DNA from: Brevibacillus reuszeri
GTDB lineage: Bacteria > Bacillota > Bacilli > Brevibacillales > Brevibacillaceae
Direction: 5' to 3'
Assembly: GCF_002897295.1 (NCBI RefSeq)
Contig: NZ_BEXF01000005.1
Span: 186,001-250,000, forward strand
DNA length: 64,000 nucleotides
The notes below the pieces were generated by a model. It was not told where the DNA came from, did no database searches, and saw only the letters and a program-made list of their open reading frames with translations. Numbering within the stretch: position 1 is the first letter of the stretch; each line of letters opens with the position of its first letter. This document shows positions 26,962 through 35,426 of the stretch, piece after piece. Made by a program: the position numbers and the translations under genes.

Positions 26962-27312
26962 ATGAAAATTCCACTATTCCGTAAGGGATTTGAGGAAGAG
27001 GGAATTTACTGGGTAGATTTACCTCAAGACATCACATACCTTTCTCATTCAAAAAACAAAATAGAGATTCATACGCAAGATGATGTTTATTACATGTTGA
27101 CCACACTAGAGGATTGGAGAAAGGTTTTGAAGCCCTATGGCTTTGAGAAATTAGATGTGGGAAACATCGTGAATATGAACAAAGTCGTATCATTTGATGA
27201 AAAAGCACAAAAGGTGTACTTTGAAGAAACGCCTAACAAGCAGTCAAAGTTTGCTGACGTTGCTCGCGTTCATATTTCAAAACTAAATTACGTTAAGCGA
27301 TTAAAAAAGTAA
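26962..27312 (+). CDS. Stand-alone LytTR-type DNA-binding protein
   Basis: A 116-residue protein that reads as a LytTR domain only: DITYLSHSKNKIEIHT, YYMLTTLEDWRKVLKPYGFEKLDVGNIVNMNKVVSFDEKAQKVYFEE. LytTR domains bind direct repeats in promoters of AgrA-type regulators. No receiver domain is present, so phosphorylation control is not expected in cis. It follows agrD by 26 bases, with GGAGG before the ATG, and is the likely output regulator of this locus. A terminator follows. Confidence 0.75.
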   Translation: MKIPLFRKGFEEEGIYWVDLPQDITYLSHSKNKIEIHTQDDVYYMLTTLEDWRKVLKPYGFEKLDVGNIVNMNKVVSFDEKAQKVYFEETPNKQSKFADVARVHISKLNYVKRLKK

Positions 27313-27345
27313 CATGCTACGTATAGTCGGCATGTTGCTTTTTAT
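27311..27345 (+). terminator. Terminator of the agr-like operon
   Basis: aacatgc/gcatgtt stem, 12-base loop, then GCTTTTTATTTT. Confidence 0.8.
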
Positions 27346-27521
27346 TTTCATAGAGATATCAATTTGTCAAGAAAAATCGAAAATGTTCAATTTGTAAAGA
27401 AAGGAAATCTTTAGGATGTTATGATGGATGTACGAGAAGATAGAGGCAGGGAGGTATTGATTAAAGCGTTTGCATGGAGGAAGATGCAGTCAATGGCTCG
27501 TTATCTTTAAAACGCAAAATA

Positions 27522-27572
27522 GCCATTCGTAAATCATCCTGTGAATCCAAGAGAGGATGATTCGGGGATGGC
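27522..27572 (+). promoter_or_regulatory. Long RNA hairpin in the leader of the 27587 gene
   Basis: Bases 27522-27539 pair with 27555-27572 over 18 positions with two mismatches (some G-U), with a 15-base loop. It ends 4 bases before the AAGGAAG ribosome binding site of the next gene and has no T run, so it looks like a translational control element or protein-binding stem rather than a terminator. Confidence 0.5.
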
Positions 27573-27586
27573 GTTAAGGAAGATGA

Positions 27587-28210
27587 GTGAACAGATTGAA
27601 ATACATGCCTAATTCACTAGAACGATTCTATTTCATACTTATTTGTTTAGCAGCAATCATAGAACTATTTTTAATGATTATCGGTGTCATTCAAATCAAT
27701 TTTCAGATTGAGTTTCTTCATGGTGTGCAAAATGTTAACTTTTTGATGCTGCTATTTTTTCTCGTCATCGTGCTTTTGGTATTCAAATATGTCATGCTGA
27801 TTCATCAAGAGGATCAGGGAAATGAATTCATTGACAAAGGACAAGATTGCAAGGGAAAAACTGCGCAGGTAGAAGGTACCTCTAAAAGGAATGTGAGCGG
27901 GGTGCTGAATCCTGCAGTAGCAAGTTACTTGCGTTCAAAAATACAGGAGCTGCTTGGAGCGTCGATTGATCATGAAGCTCATGTCATTAAAATCTCTTTA
28001 ATCCAGAATGATGGGCAAGAGATAATGACAATGGAAAATATAAATAGTAATGACCAAAATAATGATACACAACACTTATTTTATTTGGGTGTACCAACAG
28101 AACCGGGAGAACGAAGTGGAAGCACCATACCTATATTGATGAAATTTATTGAAAAGAATGTGGGTCAAGTCCAAATCGTGATTGATAAAGACTTCCGTCA
28201 ATCGCAATGA
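27587..28210 (+). CDS. Membrane protein with two N-terminal helices and a cytoplasmic domain, unknown function
   Basis: A 207-residue protein. Two hydrophobic segments (about 14-36 and 48-69) precede a soluble region of about 135 residues. That region (HVIKISLIQNDGQEIMTM ... GSTIPILMKFIEKNVGQVQIVI) has a faint beta-alpha layout reminiscent of GHKL ATPase ends, but no N-box or G-box can be pointed to, so I do not assign a kinase. GTG start after AAGGAAG. It lies directly after the agr-like operon and may or may not belong to it. Confidence 0.55.
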   Translation: MNRLKYMPNSLERFYFILICLAAIIELFLMIIGVIQINFQIEFLHGVQNVNFLMLLFFLVIVLLVFKYVMLIHQEDQGNEFIDKGQDCKGKTAQVEGTSKRNVSGVLNPAVASYLRSKIQELLGASIDHEAHVIKISLIQNDGQEIMTMENINSNDQNNDTQHLFYLGVPTEPGERSGSTIPILMKFIEKNVGQVQIVIDKDFRQSQ

Positions 28211-28224
28211 AATAAGTAAGTAAG

Positions 28225-28250
28225 AGCCCTAATGATTAGGGCTTTTTTTG
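28225..28250 (+). terminator. Terminator after the 27587 gene
   Basis: agccctaa/ttagggct stem with a tight loop and seven T residues. Confidence 0.85.
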
Positions 28251-28378
28251 TTTGTGAGGAACGTGAGGTAGAAATGAGACAAAATTGAGACTTTTAAAAG
28301 GGGTGCCAATGCTACTATAAGGTTGTAGGAAAAAGGAAACGGGTGTCGAAAAAAGGGCGATTAGGGGGAGGGGCCACG

Positions 28379-28636
28379 ATGTATCGTTTATTTAAGTATA
28401 AGCCTCTGATAGATGACATGATGTATAACTGGCATGAAGTGTGTACATCACACGACATCGCCTACATTTCGCAGCTTGCAGAAGGTATGAGCAGAGTAGA
28501 TGGACGCGGCAGGTACAGATACAACGTCGAGGATATTATTTTTGAGGTCATTCGGCTTGGGAACGGGAAATATAAACATGTCATCATTAAAGAAAGGTTG
28601 AATACATGGCCTGAAAGAAGCAGTCTGTCAAAATGA
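28379..28636 (+). CDS. Small hypothetical protein
   Basis: An 85-residue soluble protein (MYRLFKYKPLIDDMM...). The ATG at 28379 lies 6 bases after GGGGGAGGGG; a longer frame from GTG 28343 has no site. A terminator overlaps its end. No family recognised; the strong ribosome binding site and terminator support it as a real gene. Confidence 0.6.
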   Translation: MYRLFKYKPLIDDMMYNWHEVCTSHDIAYISQLAEGMSRVDGRGRYRYNVEDIIFEVIRLGNGKYKHVIIKERLNTWPERSSLSK

Positions 28637-28656
28637 CAGGGCTGCTTTATTTTGTG
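28619..28656 (+). terminator. Terminator overlapping the end of the 85-residue ORF
   Basis: agcag..tgtca/tgaca..gctgct stem with AAA loop and TTTATTTTG tail. Confidence 0.7.
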
Positions 28657-28878
28657 AAAGAGGATTCTTAATTCTTTTGCAAAAAACGAACAATATAAAT
28701 CTGTACATAGGATAAGAATGCCACGAATGTGGTTACTCATTTTCACGAAACACGGCTATCATATTACAGCATCCTGATCAGCATTTTTAAGCCTCTACCT
28801 GAAATTGTCTGACAGAGTGGGAAGCGATATCGAAATGGGGAAAATGTGGTATGATAAGGGAAGAAAGGGCGTGAATCG

Positions 28879-30171
28879 GTGAACGATCTGATCAAAACAA
28901 CAGAAACAGCGATATTGGTCGGTTGTTTTTTGGATAACCGGGATGAAGAGCGAACACGTCTGTCTATGGAAGAACTACACGAATTGGCAGCAACAGCCGG
29001 CGTAGAGGTTCTCGATGTGATTACACAGAACAGGGACAGAGTCGACTCTGCGTGGTACTTAGGAACAGGAAAAATCGATGAAATTGAGAAGCGTGCAGAA
29101 GAGCTGGATGTAGACGTCATTATCTTCAACGACGAGCTATCGCCTAGTCAGACACGCAATCTGGATAAAGTATTCGATTGCAAAGTAATTGACAGAACAC
29201 AACTCATTCTGGATATTTTTGCTGGCCGTGCACAATCGCGTGAAGGGAAAATCCAAGTTGAGCTGGCTCAGTATAACTATTTGCTGCCACGTCTTGCGGG
29301 ACAAGGAAAGCAGCTCTCACGACTGGGTGGGGGAATCGGGACGCGTGGTCCAGGGGAATCCAAGCTGGAGAGCGATCGCCGTCATATCCGCAAACGAATC
29401 AGCGAACTGAAGCAGCAATTGAATGATACGGTAAGAACCAGACAGCTTCATCGAGAGCGTCGGAAGAAAAACAATGTCTTCCAGGTTGCACTGGTAGGCT
29501 ACACGAACGCCGGAAAGTCTACGATCTTGAATCAGCTGACCGGAGCAAACACACTTCAAGAAGACAAATTGTTTGCGACTCTGGACCCAACAACACGTCA
29601 GCTTTCCTTGCCGAGTGGATTGGAAGTGCTTCTGACTGATACGGTAGGCTTTATTCAAGATCTGCCTACAAGCTTGGTTGCGGCATTCCGTTCGACGCTT
29701 GAAGGTGTAAAGGAAGCGGATTTAATTCTTCATGTCGTGGATAGCCATCATCCAGACTTGCAAGTTCATATGGAAGTCGTGGACAGGATTTTACGTGAGT
29801 TGAAAGCGGAGGAAATTCCGCAGCTCGTTGTATTCAACAAAGAAGATATTTTGCCCGAAGGAACATACCTGCCGCGGACAGAAGAATCGATCTTGATTTC
29901 AGCCATGCGACAGGATGACCTGAGGAAGCTTATGGAGCGGATCGAATCTTTTGCACTGGCTTCTTTCAACGAAATGACGCTGAAGGTTCCTGTGGAGCGG
30001 GGAGACATTCTGTCGCTATTGCATCGCGAGGGCGTAGAAATCGATCAACAATTTAATGAAGAGGAAGAATCCTACCGGGTTACGGTACGTGTGAATCGGG
30101 ATCATCCGATTTATGGGCGGATTGCTCCTTTCCTCCTGGATAAACCAGAGACTGTTGAAGAGAGTTGGTAA
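28879..30171 (+). CDS. hflX: GTPase HflX
   Basis: A 430-residue ribosome-associated GTPase that splits stalled 70S ribosomes. The N-terminal nucleotide-binding-like domain shows TQNRDRVDSAWYLGTGKIDEI and IFNDELSPSQTRNLD; the glycine-rich GGGIGTRGPGESKLESDRR region precedes the helical hairpin. G motifs: GYTNAGKST (G1), DTVGFIQDLP (G3), NKEDI (G4). GTG start with AAAGGG upstream. ynbB follows 8 bases downstream, as in Bacillus subtilis ynbA-ynbB-glnR-glnA. Confidence 0.95.
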   Translation: MNDLIKTTETAILVGCFLDNRDEERTRLSMEELHELAATAGVEVLDVITQNRDRVDSAWYLGTGKIDEIEKRAEELDVDVIIFNDELSPSQTRNLDKVFDCKVIDRTQLILDIFAGRAQSREGKIQVELAQYNYLLPRLAGQGKQLSRLGGGIGTRGPGESKLESDRRHIRKRISELKQQLNDTVRTRQLHRERRKKNNVFQVALVGYTNAGKSTILNQLTGANTLQEDKLFATLDPTTRQLSLPSGLEVLLTDTVGFIQDLPTSLVAAFRSTLEGVKEADLILHVVDSHHPDLQVHMEVVDRILRELKAEEIPQLVVFNKEDILPEGTYLPRTEESILISAMRQDDLRKLMERIESFALASFNEMTLKVPVERGDILSLLHREGVEIDQQFNEEEESYRVTVRVNRDHPIYGRIAPFLLDKPETVEESW

Positions 30172-30179
30172 GATAACTG

Positions 30180-31460
30180 ATGTTTTCCTTTTTTTCTCAT
30201 GGTGAAAAGCTTCGTCCACTTGTTATGGAAGTGGAAGCAACCATATCAGAACGACACAGACAAATTGCAGCGATGGTGGACACGAGCCAACTAAAAGTGC
30301 TGCGTTCCTTTCAAAAGCATGAAGTAAATGAATTCCATTTTTCTCCATCTACCGGTTACGGTTATGATGACTCTGGACGCTCCACACTGGAGTCCATTTA
30401 TGCAGATGTTTTTGGCGGAGAAGCTGCTCTGGTCAGACCGCACATTATTTCTGGGACACATGCGATTGCAATATCGTTGTTCGGAATTCTGCGTCCTGGT
30501 GACGATCTGCTCTACATTACGGGCAAACCGTATGATACGTTGGAAGAAGTTGTTGGCGTTCGTGGCGAAGGTCAAGGATCGCTCAAGGATTACGGGATTG
30601 GCTACAGCTATGTACCGCTTACACCAGAAGGTGATATTGATTTTGTCGCAGTAGCAGAAGCCATCACGGATAAGACAAAGGTCATCGGGATTCAGCGTTC
30701 GCGCGGTTATGCGGATCGCCCGTCCTTTACCATCCAGAAGATCCAAGAAATGATTCGGGTGGTCAAAGAAATGAAGCCTGAACTGATCGTGTTTGTTGAC
30801 AACTGCTACGGCGAATTTACGGAGGAGTACGAACCTCTGCATGTGGGCGCCGATATTATGGCAGGCTCATTAATTAAAAACCCGGGCGGCGGACTAGTAA
30901 AAACGGGTGGGTATATCGTCGGTCGTCAAGATTTAGTTCAACTTGCATCTTATCGAATGGCAGCACCTGGGATTGGGGCAGAGGGCGGAGCTTCCCTATA
31001 CTCACTTCTAGAAATGTTCCAAGGCTTTTTCCTCGCTCCTCACGTAGTGGGCGAAGCATTAAAGGGAGCAGTATTTTCTTCAGCGCTACTGGAGCGTCTA
31101 GGCTTCCGAACCAACCCGCTTTGGCATGAACCGCGTACCGATTTGATTCAATCAGTTGAATTCGGTTCGGCTGAACGACTGATTGCCTTTTGCCAGGGGA
31201 TTCAAAAATCAGCACCAGTGGACTCCCACGTAACTCCGTATCCTAGTGAAATGCCAGGATATGCGGACCCTGTCATCATGGCTGCGGGAACCTTCATCCA
31301 AGGGGCAAGCATCGAGTTTTCGGCAGATGGTCCCATTCGTCCGCCTTACTTGGGATTTGTCCAAGGCGGTTTAACCTACTCGCACGTAAAAGTGGGTATC
31401 ATAACTGCTCTTAATGGCATGCTTGAAAAAGGATTGCTGCACTTGCCAGGTGAGCAGTAA
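30180..31460 (+). CDS. ynbB: PLP-dependent YnbB, methionine gamma-lyase-like / aluminium resistance family
   Basis: A 426-residue fold-type I PLP enzyme. FHFSPSTGYGYDDSGRSTLESIYADVFGGEAALVRPHIISGTHAI is the family N-terminal signature; VDNCYGEF contains the cofactor-binding Asp; MAGSLIKNPGGG supplies the Schiff-base Lys. Members are annotated as aluminium resistance protein or methionine gamma-lyase family; the true reaction is not settled to my knowledge. The ATG follows hflX by 8 bases, so it is co-transcribed, and a terminator separates it from glnR. Confidence 0.9.
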   Translation: MFSFFSHGEKLRPLVMEVEATISERHRQIAAMVDTSQLKVLRSFQKHEVNEFHFSPSTGYGYDDSGRSTLESIYADVFGGEAALVRPHIISGTHAIAISLFGILRPGDDLLYITGKPYDTLEEVVGVRGEGQGSLKDYGIGYSYVPLTPEGDIDFVAVAEAITDKTKVIGIQRSRGYADRPSFTIQKIQEMIRVVKEMKPELIVFVDNCYGEFTEEYEPLHVGADIMAGSLIKNPGGGLVKTGGYIVGRQDLVQLASYRMAAPGIGAEGGASLYSLLEMFQGFFLAPHVVGEALKGAVFSSALLERLGFRTNPLWHEPRTDLIQSVEFGSAERLIAFCQGIQKSAPVDSHVTPYPSEMPGYADPVIMAAGTFIQGASIEFSADGPIRPPYLGFVQGGLTYSHVKVGIITALNGMLEKGLLHLPGEQ

Positions 31461-31472
31461 AAAAGCACATCA

Positions 31473-31519
31473 AACAGTGATTTCCCGCGGTTGAAAGGGA
31501 TAGTCACTGTTTTTTTGTG
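31473..31519 (+). terminator. Terminator of hflX-ynbB
   Basis: aacagtga/tcactgtt stem with inner tttccc/gggata pairing, then seven T residues. Confidence 0.8.
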
Positions 31520-31609
31520 CAGATTGAACTGGAAGAAGAGGAGTACAGCCTCGGATTCCGCCAAAAGGCATGGCGAAATTGTAGTTTCTAGTTTGAAGGT
31601 ACATTTTCA

Positions 31610-31626
31610 TGTAATATTTTATAACA
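31610..31626 (+). promoter_or_regulatory. GlnR/TnrA box of glnRA
   Basis: TGTAATATTTTATAACA matches the TGTNA-N7-TNACA consensus at every fixed position. It ends 4 bases before the -35 element, the expected place for GlnR autorepression under nitrogen excess. Confidence 0.85.
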
Positions 31627-31630
31627 TCCG

Positions 31631-31659
31631 TTGACAGGGATTTAAGTTTTGAATAGAAT
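31631..31659 (+). promoter_or_regulatory. SigA promoter of glnRA
   Basis: TTGACA, 17-base spacer, TAGAAT; 35 bases before the glnR start. Confidence 0.85.
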
Positions 31660-31694
31660 AAGGCATGAGGAACACGATAGAGGAGGGACGAGTC

Positions 31695-32105
31695 ATGGGT
31701 GATGATACTCGCCGTAATATGGCCCTCTTTCCCATTGGGATCGTCATGAAATTGACGGATCTAACTGCGAGGCAGATACGCTACTACGAACAAAACGACC
31801 TCATTCAACCAGCCCGCACCGAAGGGAAGCAGAGGCTTTTTTCCTTCAATGATGTAGATCGTTTGCTGGAGATTAAGGCACTGATTGAAAAAGGGCTGAA
31901 TATTGCAGGCATCAAGCAAGTACTGCAATTGAACGACCCTACACCGGTACAGACAGAGATTACAACCACGTCTGAGACCAAACGAAAAGAGATGTCTGAT
32001 AAGGACCTACATCAGCTCCTAAGGCAACAGATCATGTATCGCAATGCTTCTCGTCATGGCGAGGGTGCATTGATACGTGGAGAGCTTTCGCGCTTCTTCC
32101 ACTGA
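31695..32105 (+). CDS. glnR: MerR-type nitrogen repressor GlnR
   Basis: A 136-residue MerR-family regulator. FPIGIVMKLTDLTARQIRYYEQNDLIQPARTEGKQRLFSFNDVDRLLEIK is the winged helix-turn-helix; the C-terminal tail ending in GELSRFFH matches GlnR, where this tail senses feedback-inhibited glutamine synthetase. ATG 31695 follows AGGAGGG at 7 bases; the ten upstream codons are not used. It precedes glnA by 34 bases. Confidence 0.96.
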   Translation: MGDDTRRNMALFPIGIVMKLTDLTARQIRYYEQNDLIQPARTEGKQRLFSFNDVDRLLEIKALIEKGLNIAGIKQVLQLNDPTPVQTEITTTSETKRKEMSDKDLHQLLRQQIMYRNASRHGEGALIRGELSRFFH

Positions 32106-32139
32106 TATAAAGCCGTTATAGAGACAGGAGGAGAGAAAT

Positions 32140-33474
32140 TTGAGCAAGTTTACAAGAGAAGACATTATGCGTTTGGCACAAGAAGAGGACGTAAGGTACA
32201 TCCGACTTCAGTTTACCGATTTGCTCGGTGTGATTAAGAACGTTGAGATTCCTTCTTCCCAGCTTCCTAAAGCACTCGACAACAAGATGATGTTCGACGG
32301 CTCTTCCATTGAAGGTTTCGTACGCATCGAGGAATCCGATATGTATTTGGTGCCGGATCTGGATACGTGGGTTGTCTTCCCTTGGGGTAATGAGCATGGC
32401 AAGGTTGCGCGCCTGATCTGTGATATCTACAATCCAGACGGCACACCTTTCGAGGGAGACCCGCGCTATATTTTGAAGCGTGCGTTGAAAGAAGCGGAAG
32501 AAATGGGCTATACAGCGTTTAACGTAGGTCCAGAGCCTGAGTTCTTCCTGTTCAAGCTGGATGAAAAAGGCGAACCAACTCTTGATCTGAATGACCAAGG
32601 TGGTTACTTCGACTTCGCACCACTCGACCTCGGTGAAAACTGCCGTCGCGATATCGTTTTGACTCTGGAGAAAATGGGCTTTGAAATCGAAGCTTCCCAC
32701 CATGAAGTAGCTCCAGGTCAACACGAGATCGATTTCAAGTACGCTAACGCTTTGCATGCTGCTGACCAGATCTTGACTTTCAAGCTGGTTGTAAAAACAA
32801 TTGCTCATAAACATGGTTTGCACGCGACATTCATGCCAAAACCACTGTACGGTGTAGCTGGCTCCGGAATGCACGCGAACCAATCTCTCTTCCGTGGTAA
32901 CCAAAACGTATTTTTCGACGAGTCTGATGAACTCGGCTTGAGCGAGACAGCGAAGCACTACCTGGCTGGTATTTTGCTGCACGCACGTGGATTCACTGCG
33001 ATCACGAATCCATTGGTAAACTCGTACAAGCGTCTCGTTCCTGGTTACGAAGCACCTTGCTATGTAGCTTGGTCTGCTAAAAACCGTTCTCCATTGATTC
33101 GTATTCCGTCTTCTCGCGGTGTAAGCACGCGTATTGAAGTGCGTAGCCCAGACCCGGCTACAAACCCATACCTCGCTTTGGCGGTTATGCTGAAAGCGGG
33201 CTTGGACGGAATCAAAAACAAATTGGCAGCGCCACCTGCAATTGATCGCAACATCTACGTGATGAACGAAGAAGAACGTGAAGAAAACGGAATTTCCAGC
33301 TTGCCAGCTACCTTGAAGGAAGCAATTGAATGCCTCAAGGCAGACTCTGTCATTTGCGAAGCTCTGGGTGAACACGCTCTGATCCACTTCATCGAAGCAA
33401 AAGAAATTGAGTGGGATATGTTCCGTACTCGCGTCCATGCTTGGGAGCGCGAGCAGTACATGAGCACTTACTAA
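32140..33474 (+). CDS. glnA: Glutamine synthetase type I-alpha
   Basis: A 444-residue GSI-alpha enzyme making glutamine from glutamate, ammonia and ATP. Signatures: [19 protein letters not shown], the catalytic motif [12 protein letters not shown], the ATP-binding [34 protein letters not shown] and [16 protein letters not shown]. Length and absence of the beta-type insertion fit the Firmicute form regulated by feedback and GlnR. TTG start preceded by AGGAGGAGAG. A terminator follows. Confidence 0.97.
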   Translation: MSKFTREDIMRLAQEEDVRYIRLQFTDLLGVIKNVEIPSSQLPKALDNKMMFDGSSIEGFVRIEESDMYLVPDLDTWVVFPWGNEHGKVARLICDIYNPDGTPFEGDPRYILKRALKEAEEMGYTAFNVGPEPEFFLFKLDEKGEPTLDLNDQGGYFDFAPLDLGENCRRDIVLTLEKMGFEIEASHHEVAPGQHEIDFKYANALHAADQILTFKLVVKTIAHKHGLHATFMPKPLYGVAGSGMHANQSLFRGNQNVFFDESDELGLSETAKHYLAGILLHARGFTAITNPLVNSYKRLVPGYEAPCYVAWSAKNRSPLIRIPSSRGVSTRIEVRSPDPATNPYLALAVMLKAGLDGIKNKLAAPPAIDRNIYVMNEEEREENGISSLPATLKEAIECLKADSVICEALGEHALIHFIEAKEIEWDMFRTRVHAWEREQYMSTY

Positions 33475-33482
33475 TAGGCTTT

Positions 33483-33520
33483 ACCCCTTGTGCCACTCGG
33501 TGCGAGGGGTTTTTTCTTTT
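33483..33520 (+). terminator. Terminator of glnRA
   Basis: acccct...aggggt stem with inner G-U pairs, then TTTTTTCTTTTT. A diverged copy of this element occurs at 35189-35222. Confidence 0.8.
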
Positions 33521-33633
33521 TGTGGGTAGACATTCATTTTTTCACATTGATTTGACCGCTAGAGATTGTTGGAATCTCGAGTAGGGCAGTAGGGGGCTAA
33601 GTGCGGAACTAAAAGCGATGTCCTGTTTATGAG

Positions 33634-35082
33634 TTACTGGACAATTTCAAAAACGGTACCTTGGTTAAAATCAGCCACCTTCGTAGATCCATAGACCCCT
33701 AAATATAGTTTGGTTTGATCCTGATTCGTTCCCAAACTAACATAATAAGCTGATCGAGATCCAAAATTATAGTCGGTTTCAATGACACTAAAATCATTTT
33801 GTTTACAATCTGTTTGTACCCTGGTATAAGCTAAAACCCCTCTAATTGGAGGGTGAGATCCTTCATTCCTGGCAAGATCAGTAAACACAACACTTCCTGT
33901 TAAATCGGGTATTCCATTCCCCATATAGGGCTGGACTCCAGTAAGCGCAGTTCCGCCAAATTTATCGGGCCTTGGATCTTTATGAAAATAACTCGTTAAA
34001 GGCAGAGGATACCTTACTGAAGTTTTTATTGCTTCATCGTAATAAGCGATTGTTTTCTCATCCAAAGTTGGATTTGCAGGGCAGCTCCTCATTATCGAAG
34101 TAGGAAAAGTACCTTCCCATCCTCGCCAACCGAAGTTAATGAATCCTTCTTGGTCAGGTTCAGAATTGATTAAAGACGCTTGAACAAGCTGGGGAACCGG
34201 TATAGGAATATAGTGAATAAATGCAAAAATCGACTCTACCAGATCCTGTCCGACTATCCCCACATATTTCATATACTGATTATAGAACCTTTGAAATGAA
34301 ATGCCTGGAATATTACGAACCCCTTTGGCAATTACCGTAAGCGTCTCCTGAATAGGTGCGGGAAGCTCATCAAAACGTGTGACTACAGGTGGATTATTAA
34401 TAAATGTATTCTTAGCTACATCAATTTCAATAATTTTTCCGGCGATTTCCATATCGTTCTGACTTAAATTAAATGGATCGTAGCCTGATCCACCATCTCC
34501 GGTTGTTAAAACAAGTTTTCCTGTTTCAGGTGAAAAGTTTAAGCTATTGACACCGTTATGATTTAAAAATGGTCTTCTTACGTTCAGTATTGTCCGCCGC
34601 TTTTGAAGTTGGCCATTCGATTGTAGAATCCATTCTTCAACTGTATCAATATGATCGTATTGAATTTCTCTATTTATCCACTTCAGGTTTAAGGTTTTAG
34701 AATCACACGGATTAGGCTTAAAAGATTCAAAAGCACCTGGAAGAGCACCTGGACCTTGTGTACCAACTACTGAAAAATGAAGATAGAAAAGACCGTTATA
34801 ATAAAAATAAGGATGAAACGCCAGCCCTAGCAACCCCCGTTCATCATATCCACCACTAGAGATACCTAATTTTATGATTCGCGGGCTAATATCTAAAAAG
34901 GTTCTAATCACTCCGTCTCGTATGTAAAAGATCTCTCCTACCTGCGTGACAACAAATAAACTTTCAATTGAATCACCTGGAAGTACAGCTGTTTTCAAAA
35001 CAGTGGGCATATTTATCTTACTCACAATGGGCTGTAAACTAACCTTAACTTTTCTCAACTTTGTATAGCACTCCCTCCTCAT
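33634..35082 (-). CDS. PQQ-dependent sugar dehydrogenase-like protein (glucose/sorbosone dehydrogenase fold)
   Basis: A 482-residue six-bladed beta-propeller of the GSDH/HHIP-like family. DERGLLGLAFHPYFYYNGLFYLHF is the classical family motif, and NHNGVNSLNFSPETGKLVLTTGDGG contains the blade with the conserved His-Asn and Gly-Asp residues; later FINFGWRGWEGT and GNGIPDLTGSVVFTD fit as well. No signal peptide is seen, unlike most family members, and no PQQ synthesis genes are nearby, so enzyme activity is uncertain. ATG 35082 follows AAAGGAAAC. The gene is more AT-rich than glnA, is on the opposite strand to its surroundings, and lies between two copies of the glnA-type terminator, which suggests insertion. 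Confidence 0.75.
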   Translation of the reverse strand: MRRECYTKLRKVKVSLQPIVSKINMPTVLKTAVLPGDSIESLFVVTQVGEIFYIRDGVIRTFLDISPRIIKLGISSGGYDERGLLGLAFHPYFYYNGLFYLHFSVVGTQGPGALPGAFESFKPNPCDSKTLNLKWINREIQYDHIDTVEEWILQSNGQLQKRRTILNVRRPFLNHNGVNSLNFSPETGKLVLTTGDGGSGYDPFNLSQNDMEIAGKIIEIDVAKNTFINNPPVVTRFDELPAPIQETLTVIAKGVRNIPGISFQRFYNQYMKYVGIVGQDLVESIFAFIHYIPIPVPQLVQASLINSEPDQEGFINFGWRGWEGTFPTSIMRSCPANPTLDEKTIAYYDEAIKTSVRYPLPLTSYFHKDPRPDKFGGTALTGVQPYMGNGIPDLTGSVVFTDLARNEGSHPPIRGVLAYTRVQTDCKQNDFSVIETDYNFGSRSAYYVSLGTNQDQTKLYLGVYGSTKVADFNQGTVFEIVQ

Positions 35083-35188
35083 GTTTCCTTTTTTAAGGAT
35101 ATGATAAGAACAGTGCCCTAAGTACCCGTCAAGGTAAACGACTTCTGATGCCTTTTTCCCCACTAAAGTCCATAGGTAAACGTGTAAT

Positions 35189-35222
35189 AACCCTTGTGTT
35201 ACTTGGTGCGAGGTTTTTTTCT
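35189..35222 (+). terminator. Diverged copy of the glnA terminator
   Basis: Aligns with 33481-33515 at most positions (shared cccttgtg, ggtgcgagg, tttttct), followed in both places by agacatt(c/t)at. It now lies beyond the start of the oppositely oriented dehydrogenase gene. Confidence 0.6.
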
Positions 35223-35262
35223 GGCGAAGAAAGACATTTATGAAAGCTGAATGTAAAAAGTA

Positions 35263-35426
35263 TTAACTTTGGATAGGTTTACAACTCGTGCAGCTGGGTT
35301 AACTTGAAATTGCCCATTGTAAAAATCTTTTTATCCGTTGATGGAACGCCGTGTGCGATGAAAGTCGCCTGCACGGTGTAGGCTCGAATGAAAACCCTCA
35401 TAAAGAGAAGGGAATAAGTCGAGAAT
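35263..35426 (+). ncRNA. Group II intron domain V-VI unit, copy 1
   Basis: Domain V is 35346-35379: a 9-bp lower helix with the triad CGC at positions 2-4, a 2-base bulge (CT), a 5-bp upper helix and a GAAA tetraloop. Domain VI follows (35381-35423) with a ctcga/tcgag base helix and an inner ccct/aggg helix. The predicted intron ends ...GAGAAT at 35426. The CGC triad is typical of bacterial class C introns. Confidence 0.85.

Noticed and set aside
27423..27509. 28-codon frame MDVREDRG... with GGGAGG inside, as a Phr-type peptide
   Set aside because: No signal peptide, no Rap gene nearby, and the apparent ribosome binding site lies inside the frame; too short to support.
27587..28210. The 207-residue membrane protein as the missing AgrC kinase
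   Set aside because: Two helices instead of six and no recognisable H-box, N-box or G-box; only a vague beta-alpha resemblance.
32116..33438. 440-codon antisense frame over glnA, and similar long antisense frames over pdhABCD (48593-50644, 50610-52142, 52233-53726)
   Set aside because: They are mirror frames of highly expressed genes with biased codon use. Their translations are Cys/Phe/Arg-rich with no recognisable domain or ribosome binding site.
33495..33505. GTGCGAG in the glnA terminator as a group II intron 5' end
   Set aside because: GUGYG is short and here forms part of the terminator stem; no domain I structure follows it.
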